NCBI GenBank assembly: GCA_002281775.1
Contig: NCGY01000012.1
Coordinates: forward strand, 1 to 59,188
DNA from: Hydrogenophilales bacterium 16-64-46
GTDB taxonomy: Bacteria > Pseudomonadota > Gammaproteobacteria > Burkholderiales > Thiobacillaceae
Length of the DNA: 59,188 nt
Reading direction: 5' to 3'
Shown: positions 26,137 through 37,491 of the stretch, piece after piece
Layout of the letters: each line of letters starts with the position of its first letter
Numbering within the stretch: position 1 is the stretch's first letter
Made by a program: the position numbers and the translations under genes
Notes under the pieces: model-generated
The model's database searches: none
The model's input: only the letters and a program-made list of their open reading frames with translations
Told to the model about the DNA's origin: nothing

Positions 26137-27772
<1,636 letters not shown>

Positions 27773-27813
27773 TCCGCTACTTTCCGCTCACCGCTCACCC
27801 TTTACCTCTCCGT

Positions 27814-28707
27814 ATGACCGCCTTCGACGACACCGAATCCCTGATCACCGTGCGCGACTGGCTGCGCTTTGCCGTGTCGCGCTTCAACGAAGCCAAGCTG
27901 TTCTTCGGCCATGGCTCGGACAACGCTTTCGATGAAGCGGCGTATTTGATCCTCGCCACCCTCAAGCTGCCGCTCGACCGCCTGGAGCCGTTTCTCGACG
28001 CCAGCCTCACCCATGGCGAAGCCGAATCGCTGAAGGCGGTGATCGAGCGGCGCGTGCGCGACCGTGTGCCGGCGGCCTACCTCACCGGCGAAGCCTGGCT
28101 CGCGGGGCACCGCTTTGTCGTGGACGAGCGCGTCATCGTGCCGCGTTCCTTCATCGCCGAACTGCTGGCGGACCAACTCTCACCCTGGGTCGAGGATGCT
28201 GACGGGGTGGCGAACGTGCTCGATTTGTGTACCGGCTCGGGTTGCCTCGCCATCCTCGCCGCCGAAGCCTTTGGCCAGGCGCAGATCGACGCGGTTGATT
28301 TATCGGCAGACGCGCTCGCCGTGGCTGCCCAAAACGTCGCCGACTATGGCCTCGCCAGCCGCATCCGGCTGGTCGAATCGGACCTGTTTGCCGCCCTGGG
28401 GGACCGTCGCTACGACGTGATCATCAGCAATCCGCCCTACGTCAATGCCGAATCGGTCGCTGCACTGCCGCCGGAATACCGAGCCGAACCGGCGCTCGCG
28501 CTGGGCTCGGGGGCCGACGGACTGGACGCCACGCGTGCCATCCTCGCTGCCGCCCCAGCCCACCTCAATCCCGGCGGTGTGCTGGTGGTGGAAATCGGTC
28601 ACAACCGTGACGCGCTCGAAGCCGCCTACCCTGCCCTGCCCTTCACCTGGCTCGACACCGCAGGCGGCGACCAGTTCGTGTTCCTGCTCAGATACGAAGA
28701 CTTCTGA
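27814..28707 (+). CDS. prmB: ribosomal protein uL3 glutamine N5-methyltransferase
   Basis: Methylates a glutamine of ribosomal protein L3 using S-adenosylmethionine. The protein has the PrmB-type N-terminal helical domain (FDEAAYLILATLKLPLDRLEP), the SAM motif DLCTGSGCLAILAA, and the glutamine-binding NPPY (ISNPPYVNAES). IVPRSF, rather than the IPRPET form of PrmC, supports PrmB. 297 residues. It lies 41 bases after dapE, a frequent pairing. Confidence 0.92.
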   Translation: MTAFDDTESLITVRDWLRFAVSRFNEAKLFFGHGSDNAFDEAAYLILATLKLPLDRLEPFLDASLTHGEAESLKAVIERRVRDRVPAAYLTGEAWLAGHRFVVDERVIVPRSFIAELLADQLSPWVEDADGVANVLDLCTGSGCLAILAAEAFGQAQIDAVDLSADALAVAAQNVADYGLASRIRLVESDLFAALGDRRYDVIISNPPYVNAESVAALPPEYRAEPALALGSGADGLDATRAILAAAPAHLNPGGVLVVEIGHNRDALEAAYPALPFTWLDTAGGDQFVFLLRYEDF

Positions 28708-28757
28708 ACGTCACGCTTGCGCCGGGTGCGTGTATCGGCCTGCCAATTCGCTGCGTT

Positions 28758-28763
28758 TATAAT
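28758..28763 (+). promoter_or_regulatory. -10 box upstream of the mechanosensitive-channel-like gene
   Basis: A perfect TATAAT, 72 bases before the ATG at 28836. No good -35 hexamer is seen at the usual distance, so strength is uncertain, but this is the only AT-rich box in an otherwise GC-rich 128-bp gap. Confidence 0.4.
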
Positions 28764-28835
28764 GGCGACCGGCCCACAATAACAATCGGCCACCCGAATC
28801 CGCATTCCCCGAACCCGCAAACCAAGGAGCTCATC

Positions 28836-29501
28836 ATGCAACAGCAACTGGACGTGTTCGTCGCTTCCTTCACTGCCTTCTGGACCCAGCTGGCTGGCTT
28901 TGTTCCGCAACTGATCGCCGCCCTAGTACTGCTGTTTCTCGGCTGGCTGTTTGCCAATCTGATACGCACGGGCGTGCTGAAGCTTCTGGACGTGCTGAAG
29001 TTCGACTCGATTGCCCAGAAGACCGGCATCGAAGCTTTTCTTAAACAAGGCAATCTGGATCTCAGCCTGTCGCGCATCCTCGCCAAGCTCGCCTACTGGA
29101 TCGTCATCTTCATCGTGGTGGTGGTGGTCGCCAACAGCCTCGGCCTGCACATGGTGGCTGATCTCTTCAACAAGATCGTGCTCTACATTCCCAACATCAT
29201 CGTCGCCATCCTGGTGCTGGTGTTCGGCGTACTCGTCGCACGCTTCATCAACCGCATGGTGTTCGCCTATCTGAACAACATCGGCGTGCAGGGCGCGCTC
29301 ACCCTCAGCACGCTGTCCGAGTACGGCGTGATCGTCTTCGTGGTCTTCGTCGCGCTGGAGCAGCTCGACATCGGCACCGACCTCCTCACCGCCGCTTTCC
29401 AGATCGGCTTCGGTGCCATTGGTCTGGCCTTCGCGCTGGCCTTTGGCCTGGGCGGCCGTGAATGGGCCGCGAGCGTCATCAAGAAGCTGACCGAGAAATA
29501 A
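28836..29501 (+). CDS. small MscS-like membrane protein with conserved TM-helix repeats (CmpX type)
   Basis: 221 residues with four or five hydrophobic helices, including LIAALVLLFLGWLFANLIR, AKLAYWIVIFIVVVVVANSL, IPNIIVAILVLVFGVLVARF, and a terminal FGAIGLAFALAFGLGGREWAA. The last resembles the pore helix of MscS channels, but the large cytoplasmic vestibule is absent. Related proteins (CmpX of Pseudomonas) affect membrane tension and envelope stress. Start fixed by AAGGAG upstream. It is flanked by its own promoter and stands alone. Confidence 0.77.
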   Translation: MQQQLDVFVASFTAFWTQLAGFVPQLIAALVLLFLGWLFANLIRTGVLKLLDVLKFDSIAQKTGIEAFLKQGNLDLSLSRILAKLAYWIVIFIVVVVVANSLGLHMVADLFNKIVLYIPNIIVAILVLVFGVLVARFINRMVFAYLNNIGVQGALTLSTLSEYGVIVFVVFVALEQLDIGTDLLTAAFQIGFGAIGLAFALAFGLGGREWAASVIKKLTEK

Positions 29502-29509
29502 GCCCGCCG

Positions 29510-29530
29510 CCGGACCCTGCGGGGGGCCGG
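29510..29530. terminator. possible GC-rich hairpin between convergent genes
   Basis: CCGGACCCTGC followed by GGGGGGCCGG can fold into an imperfect GC stem between two convergent genes. There is no T run, so termination would be weak or Rho-assisted. Confidence 0.25.
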
Positions 29531-29590
29531 TGACCCGGGGTCATGGGGCGTGGCGACGTGGCGCAACTCATGTCGCCGCCTTCGTCGTGC

Positions 29591-31543
29591 CTACCAATCC
29601 AGCCGCAACGCCACGTAGCCCCTTGGCTCGAACGCGCGATCCGGGTTCACCGTCAGGTCGCCCTCGCCCTGGATTTCCAGATAGTCGCCGAGCAGGCTCT
29701 GGCCGACCAGCGCGACTTCGGCGCGTGCGCCCTGCCACTTGAAGCGTTTGGCGAGGCGCAGATCGAGGCGGTCGTGGGCGGGCACGTCGTCGTAGTTGAC
29801 CCAGCGCATGTCGCCGCGATAGTAGTAGCCCAGACTGGCGATGATGGGACCGAAGTCGTGATTGGCCAGCAAGGACAGTTGATGGCTGGGGGCGGAGCGG
29901 CGCAGGTCCGAGGTGTCGGCGCGGGTGCGCGTCCAGGATTGCGCAAGGGTGAACCAGGTCGACTTGCCGCCCTGCCAGCGCAGCTGGTACTCGATTCCGG
30001 TCTGGCGCGCTTCGTGGAGGTTGGCGAACACCACGGTGGTGATGCTGGGGCTGAGCTCGCCCGTCACGACATAGTTGCCATCGCTGTCGATGAGGTCGTG
30101 CAGGCGGTTGTGGAAGAGACGCACGTCGAGGTCGAGCCTGCCGCGCTGGTAGAGATAACCGAGTTCGGCGCTGTCCATGCGTTCCGGATCGAGTTCGAAG
30201 GGGCTGATCGCGATCTGGTCGATGAGTCCAAAGATGGGACTGCGCAGGGCGAAGTCCGCTTCCTGTTCAAGGATGGTGGGCGAGCGGTACGCGCGGCTGA
30301 CGCCCGCGCGGAAGGCATGGCCCTCGACAGGCAGCCAGTTGACGGCCAGGCGCGGCGAGAGCCGGGTGCCGGCGTAGTAATGATTTTCGAGCATGAGGCC
30401 GCCGTGCAGGACCCAGTCACGGACCGGACTCCACTCCGCCGTGCCCGACAGGCGATACACAGTGCCGCTGTGGGTGGTGTCCCCCACCAGGCTGGGCGAG
30501 TGCGCACGGTCGCGGCGGGCTTCTGCGGTCCAAACGGTGCGCAGGCTATCCAGCGGCCGCGCCTGCATGGAAAACTCCAGCGCGGTGCGGCTGTACCAGT
30601 AGTCGAGGTTGTCCGGCGTAAGGGCACCGATGGGGGGAAATACCAGGGTCGGGAAAGTCTCGTCGGCCCGCGTATGGCTGTGGTCGAAGCGCAGGTGCCA
30701 TTCGTTGTCGGCGGACAGGGTGCGCGTCCATTGCGCCTGCGCGTAGGCGCTGGAAAAGTCGGTGGTCTGGGTGGGCGAAAACGTGAAGTCGACGGTGCTG
30801 CCGTTCCATTCGCCGAGCACGCCGCCGGCCTGGAAGACGACTTCGTCGCGGGTATTGGGCCGCCATTCGGCACGGGTGTCGATAAGATGGTCGCGCGCCA
30901 GGTCGTTGCGGCTGTCGAGCCAGTCGTCACGGCGGCTATTGAGCGTGGCGCGCCATTGCCAGTCGCCCGCCCCGCCGGCGGCGCGCACGAGGCCGTCACG
31001 GATCTGCGTGCTGCCGAGCGTGCCGGCGACCGTCCAGCCCGGCGTGGCGGCGGCCGGGCGGGTGAAGATGTGGATGCTGGCGACGACGGCATTGATGCCG
31101 TCGACGGGCGCGTTGGGCCCGCGCACGATCTCGATGCGCTCGATGTCGTCGACCGCGAGCGGAATGCCACGCCATTGTACCGAGCCGTAGCCGGGGTTGT
31201 AGACCGAGCGGCCGTCGACCAGCACCTGTACGTGGCGCGAGAAGATGCTCGACAAGCCCTGGTAGGTGACCGTGGGGATGTTGCCTGCCACCCAGCTCAC
31301 CTGCATCCCGGGCACCAGGCGGAACACGTCGGGCAACTGGCGGAAACCGGACGCCTCGATCATTTCGCGGGTGATGACGGTGACGGCGGCTGGGGCACGG
31401 TCGCGCGCCTGCGGCAAGCGCGAAGCCGAGGACACCAGGGGCAGATCGGCGAGGAATACGTCTTCCGAAAAGGTATCGGCTGTGGCAGCCCAGACCGCCG
31501 ACACATGCAGGCAGACCAGGCCTGACAGCGCCATTTTCAGCAT
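29591..31543 (-). CDS. TonB-dependent outer-membrane receptor
   Basis: 650 residues: signal peptide (MLKMALSGLVCLHVSAVWAA), a plug domain at about 45-165 (TVITREMIEASGFRQLPDVFRLVPGM, RIEIVRGPNAPVDGINAVV), and a 22-strand barrel ending in the aromatic YVALRLDW. The clear DTFSEDVFLADLP stretch near the mature N-terminus may serve as a TonB box. The plug resembles BtuB/FepA-like small-ligand receptors. No TonB, ABC importer, or riboswitch is adjacent, so the ligand (iron chelate, cobalamin, copper chelate) cannot be read. It is only 48 bases after the rluB stop on the same strand side. Confidence 0.87.
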   Translation of the reverse strand: MLKMALSGLVCLHVSAVWAATADTFSEDVFLADLPLVSSASRLPQARDRAPAAVTVITREMIEASGFRQLPDVFRLVPGMQVSWVAGNIPTVTYQGLSSIFSRHVQVLVDGRSVYNPGYGSVQWRGIPLAVDDIERIEIVRGPNAPVDGINAVVASIHIFTRPAAATPGWTVAGTLGSTQIRDGLVRAAGGAGDWQWRATLNSRRDDWLDSRNDLARDHLIDTRAEWRPNTRDEVVFQAGGVLGEWNGSTVDFTFSPTQTTDFSSAYAQAQWTRTLSADNEWHLRFDHSHTRADETFPTLVFPPIGALTPDNLDYWYSRTALEFSMQARPLDSLRTVWTAEARRDRAHSPSLVGDTTHSGTVYRLSGTAEWSPVRDWVLHGGLMLENHYYAGTRLSPRLAVNWLPVEGHAFRAGVSRAYRSPTILEQEADFALRSPIFGLIDQIAISPFELDPERMDSAELGYLYQRGRLDLDVRLFHNRLHDLIDSDGNYVVTGELSPSITTVVFANLHEARQTGIEYQLRWQGGKSTWFTLAQSWTRTRADTSDLRRSAPSHQLSLLANHDFGPIIASLGYYYRGDMRWVNYDDVPAHDRLDLRLAKRFKWQGARAEVALVGQSLLGDYLEIQGEGDLTVNPDRAFEPRGYVALRLDW

Positions 31544-31591
31544 CGAGAAGCTCCCTGCGTATTTGTTATTCGATTGCTGTGCCGTGCTGTC

Positions 31592-32485
31592 CTAACGGAT
31601 GCGTGGCTTGCGCGTGTGTTTGTCCGGCACGCCGCGCATCTGCCGGCGCGGCCCGGCTTCGAGCCCGGCCCATTCCTGCACGCGGGCGACGATCTCGTCT
31701 TCGAGTTCGATCTTCTGCCCACGCTTGAGCTGCGGCGGCAGCGCGATGGGGCCGAAACGAATCCGGGTCAGCCGCGACACGGTGAAGCCCAGGTGTTCGA
31801 AGATGCGGCGCACCTCGCGCTTGCGACCTTCCTTGATGATGATGCGGTACCAGCGGTTGGCCCCCTCACCGCCGGCGCGAAAGCAGCTTTGCAACTGTGC
31901 CGGGCCGTCGTCGAGTTCGACACCGTCGGTGAGTTGCTGGATCTGCTCGTCGGACAGTTCACCCAGCAGGCGCACGGCGTATTCGCGTTCGACTTCGAAG
32001 CGCGGGTGCATGAGGTGGTTGGCGAGTTCGCCCGAGGTGGTGAAGATCATCAGGCCGTCCGTGTTGTAGTCGAGACGGCCGATGGCTATCCACTTGGCAC
32101 CGCGCAGTCTGGGCAGCGCGTCGAACACGGTGGCGCGGCCCTTGGGGTCGTCGCGGGTGACGATCTCGCCTTCGGACTTGTGGTAAATGAGGATACGGGT
32201 GCGGCGCGTGTCCTCGAAGCGCAGGTAGACGCGGCGGCCGCCGATTTTCACGATGTCGCGCGGGCCGACCTTGCTGCCCAGGGTGGCGGCCTCGCCATTG
32301 ACCTGCACGCGGCCTTCACTGATCCAGGTTTCCATTTCCCGGCGCGAGCCGATGCCGGCGGTGGCCAGCGCCTTCTGCAGGCGTTCGGCCGGGGCTTCGG
32401 GTGCAATGGCCTGCGCCAGGCGCGCAGCGGCTCGGCCCTTGGGGACGGCGGTCGGCGAGCGCCGGATGGGGGTGGGACGGGACAT
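31592..32485 (-). CDS. rluB: 23S rRNA pseudouridine(2605) synthase
   Basis: Modifies uridine 2605 of 23S rRNA. An S4 RNA-binding domain (ERLQKALATAGIGSRREMETWI, about 33-80) precedes the RsuA-family catalytic core with GRLDYNTDGLMIFT, where Asp is the catalytic residue. LTRIRFGPIALP is the typical C-terminal motif. 297 residues. RluB is chosen over RluE/RsuA by context, since rluB commonly follows scpB, as here (one base apart). Confidence 0.9.
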   Translation of the reverse strand: MSRPTPIRRSPTAVPKGRAAARLAQAIAPEAPAERLQKALATAGIGSRREMETWISEGRVQVNGEAATLGSKVGPRDIVKIGGRRVYLRFEDTRRTRILIYHKSEGEIVTRDDPKGRATVFDALPRLRGAKWIAIGRLDYNTDGLMIFTTSGELANHLMHPRFEVEREYAVRLLGELSDEQIQQLTDGVELDDGPAQLQSCFRAGGEGANRWYRIIIKEGRKREVRRIFEHLGFTVSRLTRIRFGPIALPPQLKRGQKIELEDEIVARVQEWAGLEAGPRRQMRGVPDKHTRKPRIR

Positions 32486-32486
32486 G

Positions 32487-33179
32487 TCAGGGACTTTCGT
32501 AAAGATGTGGGGCGGCGATTTCGATCACTGCGCAAAAGGGCTGGGGCACGTGTGCGCCGGCGGTTTCGATGATCGCACCGACCACGGTGTTCGCATCATG
32601 CTCGCGCACTTCCGGGATGAGCGCGGTTTCGTTCGGCGCGACCAGCGTGCCCAGCTCTTCCAGCGGTGGCAGGTCGGACAGACTCAAGAGGCCGAGATCA
32701 CTGAGGAAGGCGCTGGTGGTACCGAACAGTGTGGGCCGGCCGGGTACGTCGCGGTGGCCGATGGCCTCGATCCAGCCGCGCTCTTCCAGCGTCTTGACGA
32801 TGTTGGGATTGACCGACACGCCCCGGATGTCCTCGATGTCGCCGCGCGTCACCGGCTGTCGGTAGGCGATGATCGCCAGCGTTTCCAGCACCGCGCGCGA
32901 ATAGCGCGGCGGTTTCTCGTCCTTCATGCGCGTAAGCCAGGGCTGCATCTCGGGCCGGCTCTGGAAGCGCCAGCCGTCGGCGACCTGCACCAGTTCCACG
33001 CCGCGGCCGTGCCAGTCGGCGGAGAGGGCGTCGAGTGCCGAATGCAAGTCGGCATTGGCCGGCGCGGTCTCGAACAGGCGCCTGATCTCGGCCAGCGTCA
33101 GCGGTTCGACGGCGACGAGCAGCGCGGCTTCGAGCACGCGCTTGAGATCGTCAGGATTCTGGTTCGGTTGAAGATTCAT
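32487..33179 (-). CDS. scpB: segregation and condensation protein B
   Basis: 230-residue winged-helix partner of SMC-ScpA in chromosome condensation. Typical segments are [53 protein letters not shown], and [18 protein letters not shown]. It begins inside the 3' end of scpA (29-base overlap) and ends just before rluB, a conserved scpA-scpB-rluB order. Confidence 0.92.
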   Translation of the reverse strand: MNLQPNQNPDDLKRVLEAALLVAVEPLTLAEIRRLFETAPANADLHSALDALSADWHGRGVELVQVADGWRFQSRPEMQPWLTRMKDEKPPRYSRAVLETLAIIAYRQPVTRGDIEDIRGVSVNPNIVKTLEERGWIEAIGHRDVPGRPTLFGTTSAFLSDLGLLSLSDLPPLEELGTLVAPNETALIPEVREHDANTVVGAIIETAGAHVPQPFCAVIEIAAPHLYESP

Positions 33180-33996
33180 GCAGCCTCACGTAGATGGGGG
33201 CGAAGGCCTCGGCCTGCGTCACGTCGACCAGGGTTTCCTTGGTGAGCTCCAGCACCGCCAGGAAGGTGACGACGAGTTCGTGCACCGTTGAGGATTCCGG
33301 AAACAGGTCCTTGAATGCCATGAATTCACCCGGTGTCAGACGCTTGAGGATGCGGCTCATGTGCTCGCGGATCGACAGTTCCTGGCGACCGATGCGGTGG
33401 TGGGTGCGGTTCTTCGCGCGCGACAGGATTGCCAGCCAGGCGGCGGCGAGTTCTTCCGGATGCACGCTCGGCAAACGCCGGGCCACAGCGGGCAGGAACA
33501 CGCTGACGGTCTCGAAATCACGCCCGGCCTGCGGCAGGCTATCGAGCCGCTGGCCAGCCAGTTTCATCTGCTCGTATTCCAGCAGGCGGCGCACCAGTTC
33601 GGCACGCGGATCATCGCCCTCGCCCGCCTCCTCGGCCTGCTCGCGGCGCGGTAACAGCATGCGCGACTTGATGTCGATCAGCATCGCCGCCATCAGCAGG
33701 TATTCCGCCGCCAGTTCCAGCCGCGTGGCCTGCGCCGCCTCCACGTAGGCCATATATTGCCGGGTCAGCGCCGCCATGGGGATGTCGAGCACGTCCAGGT
33801 TCTGCTTGCGGATCAGGTAGAGCAGCAGGTCGAGCGGGCCTTCGAAGGCGTCGAGAAACACCTCCAGCGCGTCGGGGGGAATGTAGAGATCCTGCGGCAG
33901 TTCGGTGAACAGCTCACCCCGCACTTTGATGACGGGTGCGGGCGGTGTCTTGGACTGGGGCGAATCGAGCAGCTCGGCTTCGGACATGGGCGGCAT
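33151..33996 (-). CDS. scpA: segregation and condensation protein A
   Basis: 281-residue kleisin that bridges SMC heads. The N-terminal block [35 protein letters not shown] and the C-terminal winged helix ending in [22 protein letters not shown] are diagnostic. The start may be the ATG at 33996 or the one at 33987; neither has a strong ribosome site. No smc gene is in the window. Confidence 0.92.
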   Translation of the reverse strand: MPPMSEAELLDSPQSKTPPAPVIKVRGELFTELPQDLYIPPDALEVFLDAFEGPLDLLLYLIRKQNLDVLDIPMAALTRQYMAYVEAAQATRLELAAEYLLMAAMLIDIKSRMLLPRREQAEEAGEGDDPRAELVRRLLEYEQMKLAGQRLDSLPQAGRDFETVSVFLPAVARRLPSVHPEELAAAWLAILSRAKNRTHHRIGRQELSIREHMSRILKRLTPGEFMAFKDLFPESSTVHELVVTFLAVLELTKETLVDVTQAEAFAPIYVRLHESSTEPES

Positions 33997-34063
33997 TTTA
34001 CCCCGAGGACCTCACCCGGCCCGGGATGAATTGCGGTTTACGTGCGGCGAAACAGCGTGGGGC

Positions 34064-34092
34064 TTGCATTTTACCGAACGGTCAACTAGCAT
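34064..34092 (+). promoter_or_regulatory. promoter of the TetR-family gene
   Basis: TTGCAT (34064-34069), 17-bp spacer, TAGCAT (34087-34092). The expected transcription start falls at about 34098-34100, at or next to the ATG at 34100, so the mRNA may be leaderless; no ribosome site is visible. A palindromic operator fills the spacer. Confidence 0.55.
34072..34084. promoter_or_regulatory. TetR operator site A
   Basis: TACCG-AA-CGGTCA within the spacer of the tetR promoter. It shares ACCG-NN-CGGT with two sites upstream of tusA, implying autorepression by the TetR-family protein. Confidence 0.62.
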
Positions 34093-34099
34093 CCGTTCC

Positions 34100-34702
34100 A
34101 TGAACGTCGCTACCGATACTCGCTCCCGCATCATCGCTGCCGCCAAGCCGCGCTTCCATTCGCGCAGCTATGCCAACGTCGGCATCCAGGAAATCTGCGA
34201 AAGCGCCGGCGTGCAGAAGGGCAGCTTCTACCATTTCTTCCCGTCCAAGCGCGATCTGGTGCTTGCGGTCGTCGACGAATTCGCCGACGAGTGGGCCAAC
34301 GGCTTTGTCGCCGAGGCCTTCGACCCTGCCCTGCCGCCGATGGAGCGCATCGACTATCTGGTCGACGCCGCCTATTTCTGGCAAAAATCGATCAAGCAGG
34401 TGCACGGCCGCATGCTGGGCTGCATCTTCGGCAACCTCACGCTCGAAGTCAGCACACAGGACGACATCCTGCGCGCCAAGCTCCTGGCGATCTTTTCGCG
34501 GGCCAAGTCCCGCTTCAAGGACACCCTGGAGGAAGCCGTCGCCGCCGGCACCATCGCGCCGCTCGATGCAGACCGCACCGCCGAGGCCATGCTGGCTTAT
34601 CTTGAAGGCGTGATCCTGCTGGCCAAATCGCAGAACGACCCCGAGGTCATCTACCGCCTCGCCCCCGCCATCAAGACGCTGCGCGTCGAATCGGCTGCCT
34701 GA
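34100..34702 (+). CDS. TetR/AcrR-family transcriptional regulator
   Basis: 200 residues. The N-terminal helix-turn-helix spans about 8-55 (RSRIIAAAKPRF, then GIQEICESAGVQKGSFYHFFPSKRDLV). The C-terminal part is the variable ligand domain with one Cys (MLGCIFGN), a possible sensor for thiol or sulfur chemistry. The ATG at 34100 lies about eight bases past a -10 box. Matching palindromes occur in its own promoter and twice before tusA, so it most likely represses itself and the tusA-dsrE2 pair; the inducer is unknown. Confidence 0.82.
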   Translation: MNVATDTRSRIIAAAKPRFHSRSYANVGIQEICESAGVQKGSFYHFFPSKRDLVLAVVDEFADEWANGFVAEAFDPALPPMERIDYLVDAAYFWQKSIKQVHGRMLGCIFGNLTLEVSTQDDILRAKLLAIFSRAKSRFKDTLEEAVAAGTIAPLDADRTAEAMLAYLEGVILLAKSQNDPEVIYRLAPAIKTLRVESAA

Positions 34703-34742
34703 GCGCTATGTCAGACAGCCGCATTTTTTTCCTCTACGAGTT

Positions 34743-34755
34743 AACCGACCGGTCT
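34743..34755. promoter_or_regulatory. TetR operator site B
   Basis: AACCG-AC-CGGTCT with core ACCG-AC-CGGT (34744-34753), just upstream of a GATAAT element at 34759-34764 that could be a -10 box for tusA. Binding here would block that promoter. Confidence 0.5.
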
Positions 34756-34840
34756 AGCGATAATCTCGTGTTTCTCTCGCCAAGCCTTATCTCCAGGTCA
34801 TCAAGCCTTTTCGCCCGGCAATTTTTTTTGCCGATTGTCT

Positions 34841-34854
34841 TGACCGAACGGTCA
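34841..34854. promoter_or_regulatory. TetR operator site C
   Basis: TGACCG-AA-CGGTCA, a perfect 14-bp palindrome 21 bases before the tusA ATG and just upstream of its AAAGGAGG ribosome site. Best match of the three sites. Confidence 0.62.
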
Positions 34855-34875
34855 TCTATTAAAGGAGGTTTCACC

Positions 34876-35109
34876 ATGAGCACCCACGCAACCCAGACTC
34901 TCGATGCACGCGGCATGAACTGCCCGCTGCCCATCCTGCGCACCAAAAAAGCCCTGACCGATCTCGGCCAGGGCGACACCCTGGCCGTCGTGGCGACCGA
35001 CCCCGGTTCGCTGAAGGACATGCAGGCCTTCTGCAAGCAGACCGGCCACGAACTGGTCTCGTCGAGCGAGAAGCAAGGCGAGTTCGAATTCCTGATCCGC
35101 AAAAACTGA
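34876..35109 (+). CDS. tusA: TusA-family sulfur carrier protein
   Basis: 77-residue cytoplasmic persulfide carrier. LDARGMNCPLPILRTKKAL contains the active Cys of the CPxP motif. A strong AAAGGAGG sits upstream of the ATG at 34876; the open frame above it is not conserved. In sulfur oxidisers TusA hands sulfane sulfur between rhodanese, DsrE proteins, and the Dsr or sHdr oxidation systems. Ten bases separate it from dsrE2. Three copies of one palindrome tie it to the TetR gene upstream. Confidence 0.9.
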   Translation: MSTHATQTLDARGMNCPLPILRTKKALTDLGQGDTLAVVATDPGSLKDMQAFCKQTGHELVSSSEKQGEFEFLIRKN

Positions 35110-35119
35110 GGAGACGACC

Positions 35120-35728
35120 ATGGGCGCAAACGAAACCAACATCGCCACCCTGGACCAGGCCGTATTCAATCAGTGGTTTGACCAGCGCTTCGAAGCCAGG
35201 ATGGCCGAGCGCGAAGCCGCGCATGTGCCGTCCCTGTCGATCATCGCCACCAAGGGTACGCTGGACTGGGCCTACCCGCCCTTCATCCTCGCCTCCACCG
35301 CTGGCGCGCTGGGCTGGGACGTGTCGGTGTTCTTCACCTTCTATGGGCTCGAACTGCTGAAGAAAGACCTGCACCTGGAGATCAGCCCGCTGGGCAACCC
35401 CAGCATGCCGATGAAGATGCCTTTCGGCCCGCAGTGGCTGAAGGACATCAACTGGAAAGTGCCGAACGTCGTCATGGCCGGCATCCCCGGCTTCGAAAAA
35501 ATGGCGACCGGGCTCATGGAGCAGACAGTGAAGAACAAGGGCGTCGCCAGCATCGACGTACTGCGCAGCGCCTGTCTCGAAGCCGACGCCAAGCTCTACG
35601 CCTGCCAGATGACGGTCGACCTGTTCGGCTATTCGCAGGACGATTTCATTCCGGAGATCGAAGGCTGGATCGGCGCGGCGAGCTTTCTGCCGCAGGCGCA
35701 GAAGTCGGACGTGTGTCTGTTTATCTGA
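35120..35728 (+). CDS. dsrE2: DsrE2-type sulfurtransferase-like protein
   Basis: 202 residues of the DsrE/DsrF/DrsH-like group. SLSIIATKGTLDWAYPPFILASTAGALGWDVSVFFTFYGLELLKK opens the fold; the conserved Cys lies in AKLYACQMTVDLFGY. Helices around 50-85 are hydrophobic enough for membrane contact. DsrE2 commonly accompanies TusA and rhodanese in chemolithotrophic sulfur oxidisers and is a sulfane-sulfur acceptor or store. No rhodanese gene lies next to it here. It has a good GGAG ribosome site and is co-transcribed with tusA. Confidence 0.85.
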   Translation: MGANETNIATLDQAVFNQWFDQRFEARMAEREAAHVPSLSIIATKGTLDWAYPPFILASTAGALGWDVSVFFTFYGLELLKKDLHLEISPLGNPSMPMKMPFGPQWLKDINWKVPNVVMAGIPGFEKMATGLMEQTVKNKGVASIDVLRSACLEADAKLYACQMTVDLFGYSQDDFIPEIEGWIGAASFLPQAQKSDVCLFI

Positions 35729-35830
35729 GCCGTGTCGTGCCCGGGTCGCGCTGATGCATCCGCACGGCACGGGTGGTAAAGGTGGCCTATTCAAGCACAC
35801 CGAATAGATTATTTCAGCCAGGTTTTAGGA

Positions 35831-35958
35831 GTTTTTGTGTAAACGGTCACCCGGCGGGAAACTGCTGCATTGCCAAGAGTAATGATGACCATAAAGAAAC
35901 ACGACGTACCCGATGAACTGGTGGCCAGCCTGGCCGACAACGGCAGGAATTCGCTTAG
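35831..35958 (+). mobile_element. 5' remnant of an IS256-family insertion sequence
   Basis: GTTTTTGTGTAAACGGTCAC resembles the terminal inverted repeat of IS256-type elements. About 30 bases later an ATG (35882) opens MMTIKKHDVPDELVASLAD, like the first residues of IS256 transposases. Similarity then stops. Only the left end of the element remains; it cannot be active. It occupies most of the non-coding gap after dsrE2. Confidence 0.5.
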
Positions 35959-35963
35959 CATGA

Positions 35964-37487
<1,524 letters not shown>

Positions 37488-37491
37488 GGGA

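Noticed and set aside
29543..31525. 660-residue open frame opposite the TonB receptor
   Set aside because: The receptor has signal peptide, plug, and barrel; the opposite frame has no recognisable domain.
31544..31591. Cobalamin riboswitch before the TonB receptor
   Set aside because: Only 48 bases separate the receptor start from the neighbouring gene end and no riboswitch core sequence is visible.
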